Below, one piece after another: positions 16,899 to 24,618 of a stretch of 43,615 nucleotides of DNA. Numbering within the stretch: the stretch's first letter is position 1; each line of letters opens with the position of its first letter. Position numbers and translations under genes: made by a program. The notes under the pieces are model-generated. The model ran no database searches and was not told the DNA's origin. It saw only the letters and a list, made by a program, of their open reading frames with translations. The stretch spans positions 1 through 43,615 of the forward strand of contig JAILMW010000015.1 in assembly GCA_024692235.1 (NCBI GenBank), read 5' to 3'. Source of the DNA: Saccharofermentans sp. GTDB taxonomy: Bacteria; Bacillota; Clostridia; Saccharofermentanales; Saccharofermentanaceae.

Positions 16899-17675
16899 AT
16901 GGAGATATTCGTTAAGAAAATAAGGGACGGGATATTCCTTTTGGATGAAGATCACGAAGCTACGGGGTATCTTATAGAAGGAGAAGACAAGGCCCTTGTG
17001 ATCGACACCATGAATGCTCACTGTGACCTGAAGGCAACTGTGAGATCTCTTACGGATAAGCCGCTCATGGTAGTAAATACTCACGGGCACGGAGATCATA
17101 TCTTCGGGAATATGTATTTTGATGAAGCTTATATGAACCCTGCTGATACCGATCTTTCCCGGATGTTCCTGGATACGGATGACTTCCGCGAATATATTAA
17201 GGAGAGAGGACAGGTCATGCCTCCCTTTAAGGATATAAGAGGAGGAGATGTCATAGATCTCGGAGGAAGGACCCTGGAAGTCTACGATGTCCCGGGTCAT
17301 ACTAAGGGCAGCATATTCCTGCTTCTCAGAGAAGACAGGATACTCTTCGCGGGAGATTCCGTGAATCACCATCTGTGGCTGCAGCTGGACGGATGTCCTC
17401 CCGTAAGTGAGTATGTTAAGACTTTGGAGAGCCTTATGTTCCTTGAGAAGGAGGCAGATATCCTCCTTCACGGGCATGCCGATAAAGAAGACGATATCTC
17501 CCTTATGTCGTTTCTTCTTGAAGGCCTTCGAGAGATAACGGAAGGCAAGACGGAGGACGACCTCCCGTATGAATACTTCGGAGGTATCGCAAGTCAGCAC
17601 CCTTTCGCCGTAATGAAGGATAAGGAGTATTCTTCTTCGGAGCATGTCATATGCTACAGGAAAGATAATGTGTGA
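16899..17675 (+). CDS. Metallo-beta-lactamase-fold hydrolase
   Basis: A 258-residue cytosolic MBL-fold protein. The zinc ligands are present: H62, H64, D66 and H67 in THGHGDH, H134 in VPGHTKGS, D153 in FAGDS and H191 or H193 in LLHGHADK. The fold includes glyoxalase II, lactonases and nucleases; this simple single-domain form cannot be assigned a substrate. The ribosome site GGAGG precedes ATG 16899. The ABC half-transporter gene follows after 53 bp and is probably co-transcribed. Confidence 0.85.
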   Translation: MEIFVKKIRDGIFLLDEDHEATGYLIEGEDKALVIDTMNAHCDLKATVRSLTDKPLMVVNTHGHGDHIFGNMYFDEAYMNPADTDLSRMFLDTDDFREYIKERGQVMPPFKDIRGGDVIDLGGRTLEVYDVPGHTKGSIFLLLREDRILFAGDSVNHHLWLQLDGCPPVSEYVKTLESLMFLEKEADILLHGHADKEDDISLMSFLLEGLREITEGKTEDDLPYEYFGGIASQHPFAVMKDKEYSSSEHVICYRKDNV

Positions 17676-17728
17676 AAGACCGGGACGTAGTGGTATCATG
17701 TCGAAAAGTGATGGAGAAGAGGACACGC

Positions 17729-19459
17729 ATGAAAGATAATCTTAAGCGCATGATAAGTTACTACAAGCCATATCTGGGGACATTTATCCTTGATATGTTC
17801 TTTGCCATAGTCGCATCGGCGATAGCTCTCGTGATACCTCTTGCAGTAAGGAACATAACGGCACAGATCCCCGATATGACGCCTGAATCGGGCATGCATA
17901 AGATCCTTGTAATAGGAGCCGTTCTTATAGGCCTTGTTCTTATTCAATTCGTAGCCAATTACTACATATCCTACGTGGGTCATGTGATGGGCGCAAAGAT
18001 GGAATACGACATGAGAGCAGAGATATTCTCTCACTATCAGAAGCTGTCTTTCTCTTTCTATGACGATCAGAAGGTAGGCGGTCTTATGAGCAGGATCACC
18101 AGTGACCTTTTTGAGATCACGGAGCTTTTGCATCACGGTCCCGAGAATATCGTTATATCACTTATTAAGATCATAGGTGCATTTGTTATCCTCGCAGGCA
18201 TCAACGGCTACCTGACACTTGCCGCTTTTATCATGCTGCCCTTTATGTTCATCTTCGCGTATATCCTTAATAGGAGGATGAGAAGAGCATTTAAGATGAA
18301 CAGGGTAAAGATCGCAGAGATCAATACGCAGATCGAGGATAATCTCTCGGGAATAAGAGTAGTTAAGTCTTTTGCCAACGAAGATATCGAGAATAAGAAG
18401 TTCAAGGTCGGAAACGACGGATTCCTGTCGGCCAAGAGAGCATCCTATCTTAATATGGGTATATTTCATTCCGGCATGACCGCTTTTACTCTCCTTATCA
18501 ATATAATCGTCATCGTAACAGGCGGAGTCCTTATGACAAAGGGGCTTGTTAAGGTTCCCGATTTCGTGGCATTCCTTATGTATATAAATGTCTTCACCGA
18601 ACCCGTAAGAACGCTTATAGATTTTACAGAACAGTTCCAGAACGGCTATACGGGATTTGAGCGCTTCGTCGAAATGATAAGCATAGAACCTGACATCAAG
18701 GATAAGGAAGGTGCGATGCCTCTTACGAACGTTAAGGGAGATATCAGATTCGAAGACGTATCCTTCAAGTATAAAGACGGTGCACACAGAGTGCTTCGTC
18801 ATATTAACCTCGATGTACCCGCAGGATCTTATGTGGCACTTGTCGGTTCATCGGGAGGAGGTAAGACGACACTTTGCAGTCTTATCCCAAGGTTCTACGA
18901 TGTTACCAAGGGTGCTATCTACATAGACGGCAAGGATATAAGAGAAGTTACCCTGAAGAGCCTTCGAGATAATATAGGTATCGTCCAGCAGGATGTCTAT
19001 ATGTTCGCGGGAACCATTATGGATAATATAAGCTACGGAAGGCCCGGAGCTTCCAAGGAGGAGATCATAGAGGCGGCTAAGCTTGCCAATGCTCATGACT
19101 TCATAATGGATCTTCCGGAAGGATATAACACCGATATAGGACAGAGGGGAGTTAAGCTCTCGGGAGGTCAGAAACAGCGTATCTCCATAGCAAGAGTATT
19201 CCTTAAAAATCCTCCTATCCTTATCTTCGATGAGGCTACAAGTGCCTTGGATAACGAGAGTGAGAATATCGTCAAGGAATCTCTTGAGAGACTTGCCAAG
19301 GACAGAACAACATTGGTCATCGCTCACAGGCTGTCGACTATCCGAAATGCCGAGAGGATCTTAGTCCTTACCGAGAACGGAATAGAAGAGAGCGGTACCC
19401 ACGATGAACTGATAAGTAAAGGCGGCATCTACGCATCGCTTTATAAATGGAACGAATGA
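17729..19459 (+). CDS. ABC transporter, fused permease-ATPase (type IV exporter half)
   Basis: 576 residues: six membrane helices in the first about 310 residues (ABC_membrane domain), then an ATPase. Walker A is VGSSGGGKTT (about 371-379), the signature LSGGQKQR (about 476), Walker B ILIFDEATSALD (about 496) and the switch histidine in VIAHRLST. Such halves form homo- or heterodimers that export lipids, peptides or drugs; no partner half is adjacent, so a homodimer is likely. The frame is open to a GTG at 17672 overlapping the upstream stop, but GAAGAGG lies six bases before ATG 17729, which I prefer; ATG 17711 is the alternative. Confidence 0.9.
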   Translation: MKDNLKRMISYYKPYLGTFILDMFFAIVASAIALVIPLAVRNITAQIPDMTPESGMHKILVIGAVLIGLVLIQFVANYYISYVGHVMGAKMEYDMRAEIFSHYQKLSFSFYDDQKVGGLMSRITSDLFEITELLHHGPENIVISLIKIIGAFVILAGINGYLTLAAFIMLPFMFIFAYILNRRMRRAFKMNRVKIAEINTQIEDNLSGIRVVKSFANEDIENKKFKVGNDGFLSAKRASYLNMGIFHSGMTAFTLLINIIVIVTGGVLMTKGLVKVPDFVAFLMYINVFTEPVRTLIDFTEQFQNGYTGFERFVEMISIEPDIKDKEGAMPLTNVKGDIRFEDVSFKYKDGAHRVLRHINLDVPAGSYVALVGSSGGGKTTLCSLIPRFYDVTKGAIYIDGKDIREVTLKSLRDNIGIVQQDVYMFAGTIMDNISYGRPGASKEEIIEAAKLANAHDFIMDLPEGYNTDIGQRGVKLSGGQKQRISIARVFLKNPPILIFDEATSALDNESENIVKESLERLAKDRTTLVIAHRLSTIRNAERILVLTENGIEESGTHDELISKGGIYASLYKWNE

Positions 19460-19465
19460 CAGACA

Positions 19466-19501
19466 GAACAACGGCACGCAGAGGGGAGCGTGCCGTTGTT
19501 C
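19466..19501 (+). terminator. Terminator after the ABC half-transporter
   Basis: GAACAACGGCACGC pairs exactly with GCGTGCCGTTGTTC around an 8-base loop. The following CGTTTAG tract is short, but the 14-bp stem is strong. Confidence 0.7.
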
Positions 19502-19527
19502 CGTTTAGTGGAAAATAAGTTGAAAGG

Positions 19528-19689
19528 TCAGTTAAGTGTCTTAAGTTTTAGTCCATCCGCCCTGCTGCGGTTCTCGCGCCAGACCTTTTCTTTAAGATAT
19601 TCCGTGTTTTTATATCCTTTTTCTTTTCTGTGGTGAGGAAGGTTTTGAAAAAGCGTGACCTGATCGTGATCACGCTTTTCCTTATCCAT
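19528..19689 (-). CDS. Doubtful small ORF, 53 residues, highly charged
   Basis: It starts at ATG 19689 with AAGGA four bases before it and reads MDKEKRDHDQVTLFQNLP and onward, rich in Lys, Arg, Glu and His. It lies leftward of a TetR-type operator, so it could be that operator's target. A terminator-like hairpin lies inside the reading frame (19649-19679), which argues against it. No family is recognised. Confidence 0.25.
   Translation of the reverse strand: MDKEKRDHDQVTLFQNLPHHRKEKGYKNTEYLKEKVWRENRSRADGLKLKTLN
19649..19679. terminator. Terminator-like hairpin
   Basis: AAAAGCGTGA (19649-19658) pairs exactly with TCACGCTTTT (19670-19679). Read leftward it is followed by TTTTTC-like sequence, so it could end a short RNA of about 100 nt starting near the operator at 19748-19771. 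Confidence 0.5.
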
Positions 19690-19747
19690 ACCTTCCTTAT
19701 TAACCGAATTCTCCAACACACAAAAACAAGAATAAGGTCACCGGGAA

Positions 19748-19771
19748 AACAATCGTTGCATAACGATTGTT
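19748..19771. promoter_or_regulatory. Second TetR-type operator, downstream of the tetR gene
   Basis: AACAATCGTT-GCAT-AACGATTGTT is a perfect 10-bp inverted repeat. It contains the 13-mer GTTGCATAACGAT (19755-19767), which also occurs (reverse strand) in the operator at 20535-20558. It lies beyond the tetR terminator, so it does not serve tetR expression itself. Confidence 0.6.
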
Positions 19772-19801
19772 GCGTAATAGATGTTAACTGATTGCAAAAA
19801 G

Positions 19802-19827
19802 AAAGTCAACCCGTTAGGATCGACTTT
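19802..19827 (-). terminator. Terminator of the TetR gene
   Basis: Read leftward, AAAGTCGATCC pairs with GGGTTGACTTT (two G-U pairs) around TAAC and is followed by CTTTTT, just after the tetR stop codon. Confidence 0.75.
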
Positions 19828-19837
19828 TTGAATCTTT

Positions 19838-20509
19838 TTATGAATCTTGCTGAGGTCTTTTCAGATCGTCCTTGGGATCTCCCAGGACTTCGGCGAATGC
19901 ACGCCCTACGTTTATCTCGCCGGTAGAAAGTCCCGGATAATCTTTGTAGATCTTGCAGGAAGATAATGATATCTCTGACATTATCCTGAAGATCTCTTCA
20001 TCTGAATAAGGACAGGAGCCTGATATGATGAGCATCGCGATACCGAGGGTGAAGAGCCATACATTACGGAAGAACGCCTTGGCATCGTCGCCTTCGAGCT
20101 CGTACTCTCTTACGATAGTCGGCTTGATAAGCTCGTAATTCTGCTCGAAGAAAGCAAAAGAACCTATTGTCGAAGAAGGATCGGGGTCTTCGTCGTAAGG
20201 GTAGCACAGAAGCTTAAAAAGACCCGGTTCCTGCTGAACGAACTTGATCGTCTGACGGCCCGAAGCTCTGAAAGGATACTTATCGTTAAGGCCTTCTTCA
20301 ACGAAACTCACGAATTTGGCATAGGCGGCCTTATATACATCGGCCTTTAATTCCTGCATGCCGCTATAGTATGTAAATACGGGTCTGGATGACATTCCGA
20401 GGGACTTGCCTACTTCTCTGGCGGTTACCTTCTCAAAGCCCTTTTCTCTGGCGATATTAAGGGCAGCTTCTATCAGTTGTTCTTTTGTTACTTGTGGTCT
20501 GGGGGGCAT
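19838..20509 (-). CDS. TetR/AcrR-family regulator, autoregulated
   Basis: 223 residues. Residues 6-52 are the TetR helix-turn-helix (TAREVGKSLGMSSRPVFTYY). The C-terminal ligand domain matches the WHG/TetR_C type only loosely. A near-consensus promoter is followed directly by a perfect 24-bp operator, so self-repression is very likely. A related operator lies downstream of its terminator. The neighbouring XRE gene diverges from the same region and could also be controlled. The ligand is unknown. Confidence 0.9.
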   Translation of the reverse strand: MPPRPQVTKEQLIEAALNIAREKGFEKVTAREVGKSLGMSSRPVFTYYSGMQELKADVYKAAYAKFVSFVEEGLNDKYPFRASGRQTIKFVQQEPGLFKLLCYPYDEDPDPSSTIGSFAFFEQNYELIKPTIVREYELEGDDAKAFFRNVWLFTLGIAMLIISGSCPYSDEEIFRIMSEISLSSCKIYKDYPGLSTGEINVGRAFAEVLGDPKDDLKRPQQDS

Positions 20510-20534
20510 ATTCGTTAACCTTTTTCCTTAAAGT

Positions 20535-20558
20535 GTTGCATAACCATCGTTATGCAAC
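20535..20558. promoter_or_regulatory. TetR operator at the tetR transcription start
   Basis: GTTGCATAAC-CATC-GTTATGCAAC is a perfect 10-bp inverted repeat lying directly downstream of the -10 box of the leftward tetR promoter, where bound repressor would block initiation. Confidence 0.75.
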
Positions 20559-20565
20559 TGTCTTG

Positions 20566-20594
20566 AATATAACAAAGTGCACCCTAAAGGTCAA
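20566..20594 (-). promoter_or_regulatory. tetR promoter
   Basis: Read leftward, TTGACC (20594-20589) and TATATT (20571-20566) are separated by exactly 17 bp. Confidence 0.75.
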
Positions 20595-20634
20595 TTAAGA
20601 GGATATGTGTTATATTAAAAATAAGGAGGGGAAA

Positions 20635-21060
20635 ATGGATATCTCGGATAAGATAATAAGACTGCGCAAGAAGAATGCGATGTCACGAGAGGCTCTGGCT
20701 TCCAGGATGGGTGTCGACAGAGCAGTTATCGACAGATGGGAGAAGGGACTTCTTGTTCCCGATAAGGTTCAGATAAGGAAACTCGGGCAGATATTCGAGG
20801 TGGAGCCTTCCTATCTCGCAAATAACAGGGAAAGTGATGACAGGACCCTCATAAAGGGCCTTATCATCTATCTTGATCACATAACAAAGGGACACAGGCG
20901 CGAAGTGGCGATCACTGCTGCCGTGTCCCTTGTTTTTGCTTTTTTATTGTTGCTCTTGGCTATCAGGCTTCAGAGCACCGTCTGCTGCGTAATATCCGTG
21001 ATATCAGTCCTTGTTTCCTGCATTTCGTTTATATTCTTCGGCAGGAACAAGAAAAGATAA
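20635..21060 (+). CDS. Small XRE-family regulator with two C-terminal membrane helices
   Basis: 141 residues. An XRE helix-turn-helix (about 6-60; MSREALASRMGVDRAVIDRWEKG) is followed by a linker and two hydrophobic helices (about 94-113 and 116-135) ending in a basic GRNKKR tail. The DNA-binding domain is therefore predicted to be tethered to the membrane. ATG 20635 is chosen for its GGAGGGG site; the in-frame ATG at 20605 has none. It is divergent from the TetR gene. The function is unknown; membrane XRE proteins may respond to envelope or ligand signals. Confidence 0.8.
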   Translation: MDISDKIIRLRKKNAMSREALASRMGVDRAVIDRWEKGLLVPDKVQIRKLGQIFEVEPSYLANNRESDDRTLIKGLIIYLDHITKGHRREVAITAAVSLVFAFLLLLLAIRLQSTVCCVISVISVLVSCISFIFFGRNKKR

Positions 21061-21063
21061 GTA

Positions 21064-22635
21064 TCAGCCGGCAGTATACGTAAGATCCTTGAAGGTTACG
21101 TATGTGTCGGAATCCTTTCCGTTAGCTGAAGCGTAGATACCGATACAGCATCCTACAAAGCCGCCTGCGACCTCAGTGGAAAGGGTTGCTACGGAAGCTT
21201 CACCGAGCTCCTTGCTGTCGCAGAGTACCTTTGTATTAAGTCCGTCTACTACAACAGATACAGTTACTGTTCCGCTCACGGGAGTCTTGCCTATAACTTC
21301 GTCAGTACCGTCCTGGCAGAGGATCATCCTGCACTCGCCGTCTATAACTTCCGCTCTCAGGTTATAAAGGTTGTTCTGCATAAGAACGAGACCTGCGCTC
21401 TCGCCTTCCTTGAGAGATGATGTATCGAATGTGGAAGCTGCAGTGAAATGATGGTGCTGCTGGCGGATACAGATATAAGAAGGGCTTGCTACAGCCTTGA
21501 TATCATCCTTGCCGCAGCGCAGCTTCAAGCCGTCAGGTGTGATCTTATACATGCTGGCGGGATAGTTACGAAGGAAGAGGAATTCGTCTCCGAGTTCCTT
21601 CATGGATGCGAACTGGTAGTTCTTGTCCGTGCCGGGGATCGTAGTCTTATGACCTGTCCTGCATGTATAGGAGTCAGGATCCTTCTCGGGATCCCACTCG
21701 GGAAGATCGATCTCGACCTTTTCAGTGAGCATACCTACGCCGGGATTTACTACGGGCCACTCATCCTCCCAGATGAACTTTGCAAGGAATGTCTCTCTTC
21801 CCATTGTCGTATAGCGATTAAGGGGCCTTACTGCAAGCATAGTCATGAACCACTCGCCGTTAGGTGTCTTAATGATGTCACCGTGACCGACGTACTTGAT
21901 GGGGTAGTCCTTACCTAAGTGCCTGTGTGTAAGGATGGGGTTCTTGGGATTATTCTCGTAAGGTCCCCATATATCCTTACTGCGGCAGATCATGACGGAG
22001 TGCTCGGGGCCTGTGCCGCCTTCTGCGTGCATGATGTAGTAGTATCCGTTCTCCTTGTAGATATGAGGTCCTTCAGGCCAGATACAGCCCTTGAGAGCAC
22101 CGTTCCATACATCCTTCTTATCGCCCTTAAGGCACCAGTTCTCGAGATCCACTTCTGCTATATAGATATACCAGTCACCGTTGTACTTAGCGCCGCCGTC
22201 GGGATTCTCGTGAGTACCGATGTAGTAGCACTTGCCGTCATCGTCAAAGAAGAGGGAAGGGTCGATACCGTCAGCTTCCTCGAGGTAGTGAGGCTCTGAC
22301 CAGGGACCCTCGGGGCTTGTAGCTGTAACTATGAAGTTGCCTCCGTGAGTAACGTTGGTGCAGATAACATAGAACGTACCGTTATAATAACGGATCGTGG
22401 GAGCAAAAAGTCCCTGTGAATGGTCAGCACCCTCAAGCGGGAGCTGTGAATGCCTGTCCAGTACATTACCTATCTGTTCCCAGTGTACGAGATCCTTACT
22501 GTGCATCACGGAAAGTCCGGGGAAATAAGCGAAAGTGGAATTACAAAGATAGTAATCCTCGCCTACCGCACAGATGGAAGGATCCGGATAGAATCCGGGC
22601 ATGATGGGGTTGGTTGCATAGATCTTGTTTGACAT
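21064..22635 (-). CDS. GH43 glycosidase (beta-xylosidase/arabinofuranosidase type)
   Basis: A 523-residue GH43 enzyme. Its five-bladed propeller carries the catalytic base D18 in YPDPS, the pKa-modulating D125 in DGIDPSLFF and the general acid E188 in WPEGPH. The last about 200 residues form a GH43_C2-type beta-sandwich, as in XynB3-like xylosidases of similar length. No signal peptide is present, so it probably trims imported xylo- or arabinoxylo-oligosaccharides in the cytosol. It is followed (upstream in transcription) by a sugar-sensing diguanylate cyclase ending three bases before its ATG, so both likely share a transcript. Alpha-arabinofuranosidase activity is possible instead. Confidence 0.9.
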   Translation of the reverse strand: MSNKIYATNPIMPGFYPDPSICAVGEDYYLCNSTFAYFPGLSVMHSKDLVHWEQIGNVLDRHSQLPLEGADHSQGLFAPTIRYYNGTFYVICTNVTHGGNFIVTATSPEGPWSEPHYLEEADGIDPSLFFDDDGKCYYIGTHENPDGGAKYNGDWYIYIAEVDLENWCLKGDKKDVWNGALKGCIWPEGPHIYKENGYYYIMHAEGGTGPEHSVMICRSKDIWGPYENNPKNPILTHRHLGKDYPIKYVGHGDIIKTPNGEWFMTMLAVRPLNRYTTMGRETFLAKFIWEDEWPVVNPGVGMLTEKVEIDLPEWDPEKDPDSYTCRTGHKTTIPGTDKNYQFASMKELGDEFLFLRNYPASMYKITPDGLKLRCGKDDIKAVASPSYICIRQQHHHFTAASTFDTSSLKEGESAGLVLMQNNLYNLRAEVIDGECRMILCQDGTDEVIGKTPVSGTVTVSVVVDGLNTKVLCDSKELGEASVATLSTEVAGGFVGCCIGIYASANGKDSDTYVTFKDLTYTAG

Positions 22636-22638
22636 TTA

Positions 22639-24480
22639 TTACCTCCTGTAGTCGTCAGATCGATTCTTTTTTATTCTCTTTTCCGTATACATGGCCTGAT
22701 CGGCACTGTTCATGGATTCCATAAGGTGATTCCAGTCCGGTACCTCACATATTCCTATGCTCACGCCGACTTTGTAGTCTTTGTCGATCTTCTCGTTCTC
22801 TTCGTCGAGAAATTTACGAATGGACCTTATAAATTGTCCGATCCTTCCCTGATTGTCAAGGATGATCACCGCGGCAAATTCGTCTCCGCCCATCCTGGCC
22901 GCGAACTCCTCGCCGCTTAATGAGGAATTGATGCATGATGCGACGGTCTTTATCGCCTTGTCACCCTCGGCGTGACCGAAGGTATCGTTTATGTACTTTA
23001 AGCTGTCCATATCGATGCTGGCAACGGCGACCTTGGGTGCATCGGAGCTTCTGTGCCTGAGAAGTTCCGAGATCTTATTCTCGAATCCTCTTCTGTTGCT
23101 GAGCCCGGTCAGTTCGTCTCTTACATAAAGATCCATGACATCGGCTACTTCAAAGAGCTTGTCGTAGAGGCGGATCCTGTTAAGTGAATGTCCGAAGATC
23201 ATAAGGATATACTCTAATCTCTCATCGAAGAACTTATCGGGATCCATGATCGGCTCCAGTATGCAGTACCCGTATACTTCATTCTTGTAGCAGATCGGAA
23301 GATAGAGATATGTCCTGGGATCTTTCCTGTCAAAATCCTCAGGCAGCAATCTGTCATTAGGGAACCTTCCCGACGAGATCTGTATCTGACCGTTGACAAA
23401 ATAACCCATGAGCTCTCTGTCGTTCTCGCAGTATCTGCAAAGGAAGCCCATGGAGAATAACGAAGTGCTCATAAGACTTGTAAGAGTCAGCTCGATACTG
23501 CTCTTAAAGTTCATGATATCCTCATATTCCGAAGACAGGACTATGAACGCGGAAGTCTTCAGATGATAGTCGCGCTCCATCGCATCAAGTCTTAAATAGG
23601 CATCTCCTATGTCGTGAGAGGCAGATCCTCCCGTACTCTCTCTTACTATGAGCTTGCCGGGTACTCCTATGTGATCGGCAACACTTTTTCCCGATAAGAT
23701 ATCTTCTAACGTATCTACGGCTGTCCGTGCAAGATAGTCGGCGGGGATCTCAAAAGTCGTAAGTGACGGTATCCTGGTCGCACTCATGGGCTGATTGTCA
23801 ACTCCCGCGATCATCGTATCTTCCGGGATCTTATATCCTCGAAGGATCAATTCGTCCAGGAGAGCTAATGCCATATAATCATTGGAACTTACGATTCCGC
23901 GCGGGACAGTGCCGTCTTCTCTTACAAAGAAATCGGCTGTCTCGGGGCCCTGGTCCACCCAGTAGTTGCCGTGGAAGATGAGATCTTCCCTGACTTCGTA
24001 CCCCGCTTCTTCCATTGCATCCTTAAAGCCCTGAAGCCTATCGTGGGAATCTTTAAGATCGTCTCTTCCCATAAGGAATCCGATGTCACCGCAGCCGCAC
24101 TGCTCTATGATGTGCCTGGTGACTTCGTACATGATCCTGCGGTTATCGGGGATTATGTTATAGAATCCTTCCTCATCCGATCTTATGCTGACGACGGGCG
24201 GAAGATCCTCCGTGGACTTGAGCCTCTCCATGAGGGATTTACTGAGGCCTGCATGATTGAGCGTATCGGAGCACAAGATGATGCCGTCGTAATCCGACAA
24301 CGTCGGAACGGAAAGGATACTCTTAAGTCCTTCTGCGTGAAGGGGATTCTCGTTGGAGACTGCGCAATTGCCGAAAATGTCTATGTTATGTCCGCGCTCC
24401 TTTGAGATGCTCATCAAAGTCCTGATGATCATCGAAGAATAGTCGCGATACATATCGCCGATAAAAGCGCATATATTCAT
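22639..24480 (-). CDS. LacI-type sugar-sensor fused to GGDEF diguanylate cyclase (paralog 1)
   Basis: A 613-residue soluble protein. Residues 1-290 form a LacI/PurR-like periplasmic-binding fold (NICAFIGDMYRDYSS, IILCSDTLNHAGLS, GIVSSNDYMALALLDEL, MIAGVDNQ), but the LacI helix-turn-helix is missing and there is no signal peptide or membrane helix. A middle region (about 300-440) of unclear, possibly GAF-like, type and a helical linker lead to a GGDEF domain (about 455-605) with intact GGDEF at 531-535 and DELTGLSNRRGF at its start. The domain should make cyclic di-GMP. The RxxD inhibitory site is absent. Sugar binding by the sensor is inferred from the fold and from the GH43 gene that follows in the same operon. 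Confidence 0.85.
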   Translation of the reverse strand: MNICAFIGDMYRDYSSMIIRTLMSISKERGHNIDIFGNCAVSNENPLHAEGLKSILSVPTLSDYDGIILCSDTLNHAGLSKSLMERLKSTEDLPPVVSIRSDEEGFYNIIPDNRRIMYEVTRHIIEQCGCGDIGFLMGRDDLKDSHDRLQGFKDAMEEAGYEVREDLIFHGNYWVDQGPETADFFVREDGTVPRGIVSSNDYMALALLDELILRGYKIPEDTMIAGVDNQPMSATRIPSLTTFEIPADYLARTAVDTLEDILSGKSVADHIGVPGKLIVRESTGGSASHDIGDAYLRLDAMERDYHLKTSAFIVLSSEYEDIMNFKSSIELTLTSLMSTSLFSMGFLCRYCENDRELMGYFVNGQIQISSGRFPNDRLLPEDFDRKDPRTYLYLPICYKNEVYGYCILEPIMDPDKFFDERLEYILMIFGHSLNRIRLYDKLFEVADVMDLYVRDELTGLSNRRGFENKISELLRHRSSDAPKVAVASIDMDSLKYINDTFGHAEGDKAIKTVASCINSSLSGEEFAARMGGDEFAAVIILDNQGRIGQFIRSIRKFLDEENEKIDKDYKVGVSIGICEVPDWNHLMESMNSADQAMYTEKRIKKNRSDDYRR

Positions 24481-24490
24481 AAATCTCTCT

Positions 24491-24517
24491 CCCGCATATA
24501 TTTTAAAATATCGCGGG
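24491..24517. promoter_or_regulatory. Imperfect inverted repeat before cyclase paralog 1
   Basis: CCCGC and GCGGG arms enclose a 14-bp palindrome, ATATTTTAAAATAT (24498-24511), with one small bulge. It overlaps the leader of the leftward cyclase gene. It could be an operator or an RNA hairpin. Confidence 0.4.
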
Positions 24518-24557
24518 GGACTTGAAAACCGTAAATTTACGTTCTTTTACCCCCACA

Positions 24558-24571
24558 AACGATTGATCGTT
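24558..24571. promoter_or_regulatory. Short perfect inverted repeat upstream of GH43 gene 2
   Basis: AACGAT-TG-ATCGTT lies about 48 bp before the GH43 ATG, and a 10-bp palindrome GTAAATTTAC stands at 24531-24540. They are candidate operator sites in the divergent region. Confidence 0.35.
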
Positions 24572-24618
24572 ACTTATGTGGTAGGATATGGACAAAAAAG
24601 ATCAACCCGGGGGTACAA

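Larger units (their letters stand above)
19460..19837. other. 378-bp intergenic region with two terminators, a hairpin and an operator
   Basis: From left to right it holds the ABC-gene terminator (19466-19501), a doubtful 53-codon frame on the - strand (19528-19689), a 10-bp stem-loop (19649-19679), a TetR-type operator (19748-19771) and the terminator of the TetR gene (19802-19827). No confident gene was found. Confidence 0.6.

Noticed and set aside
16734..17726. 330-codon open frame on the - strand over the MBL-fold gene
   Set aside because: Antisense to a gene with all zinc ligands; the frame has no recognisable domain.
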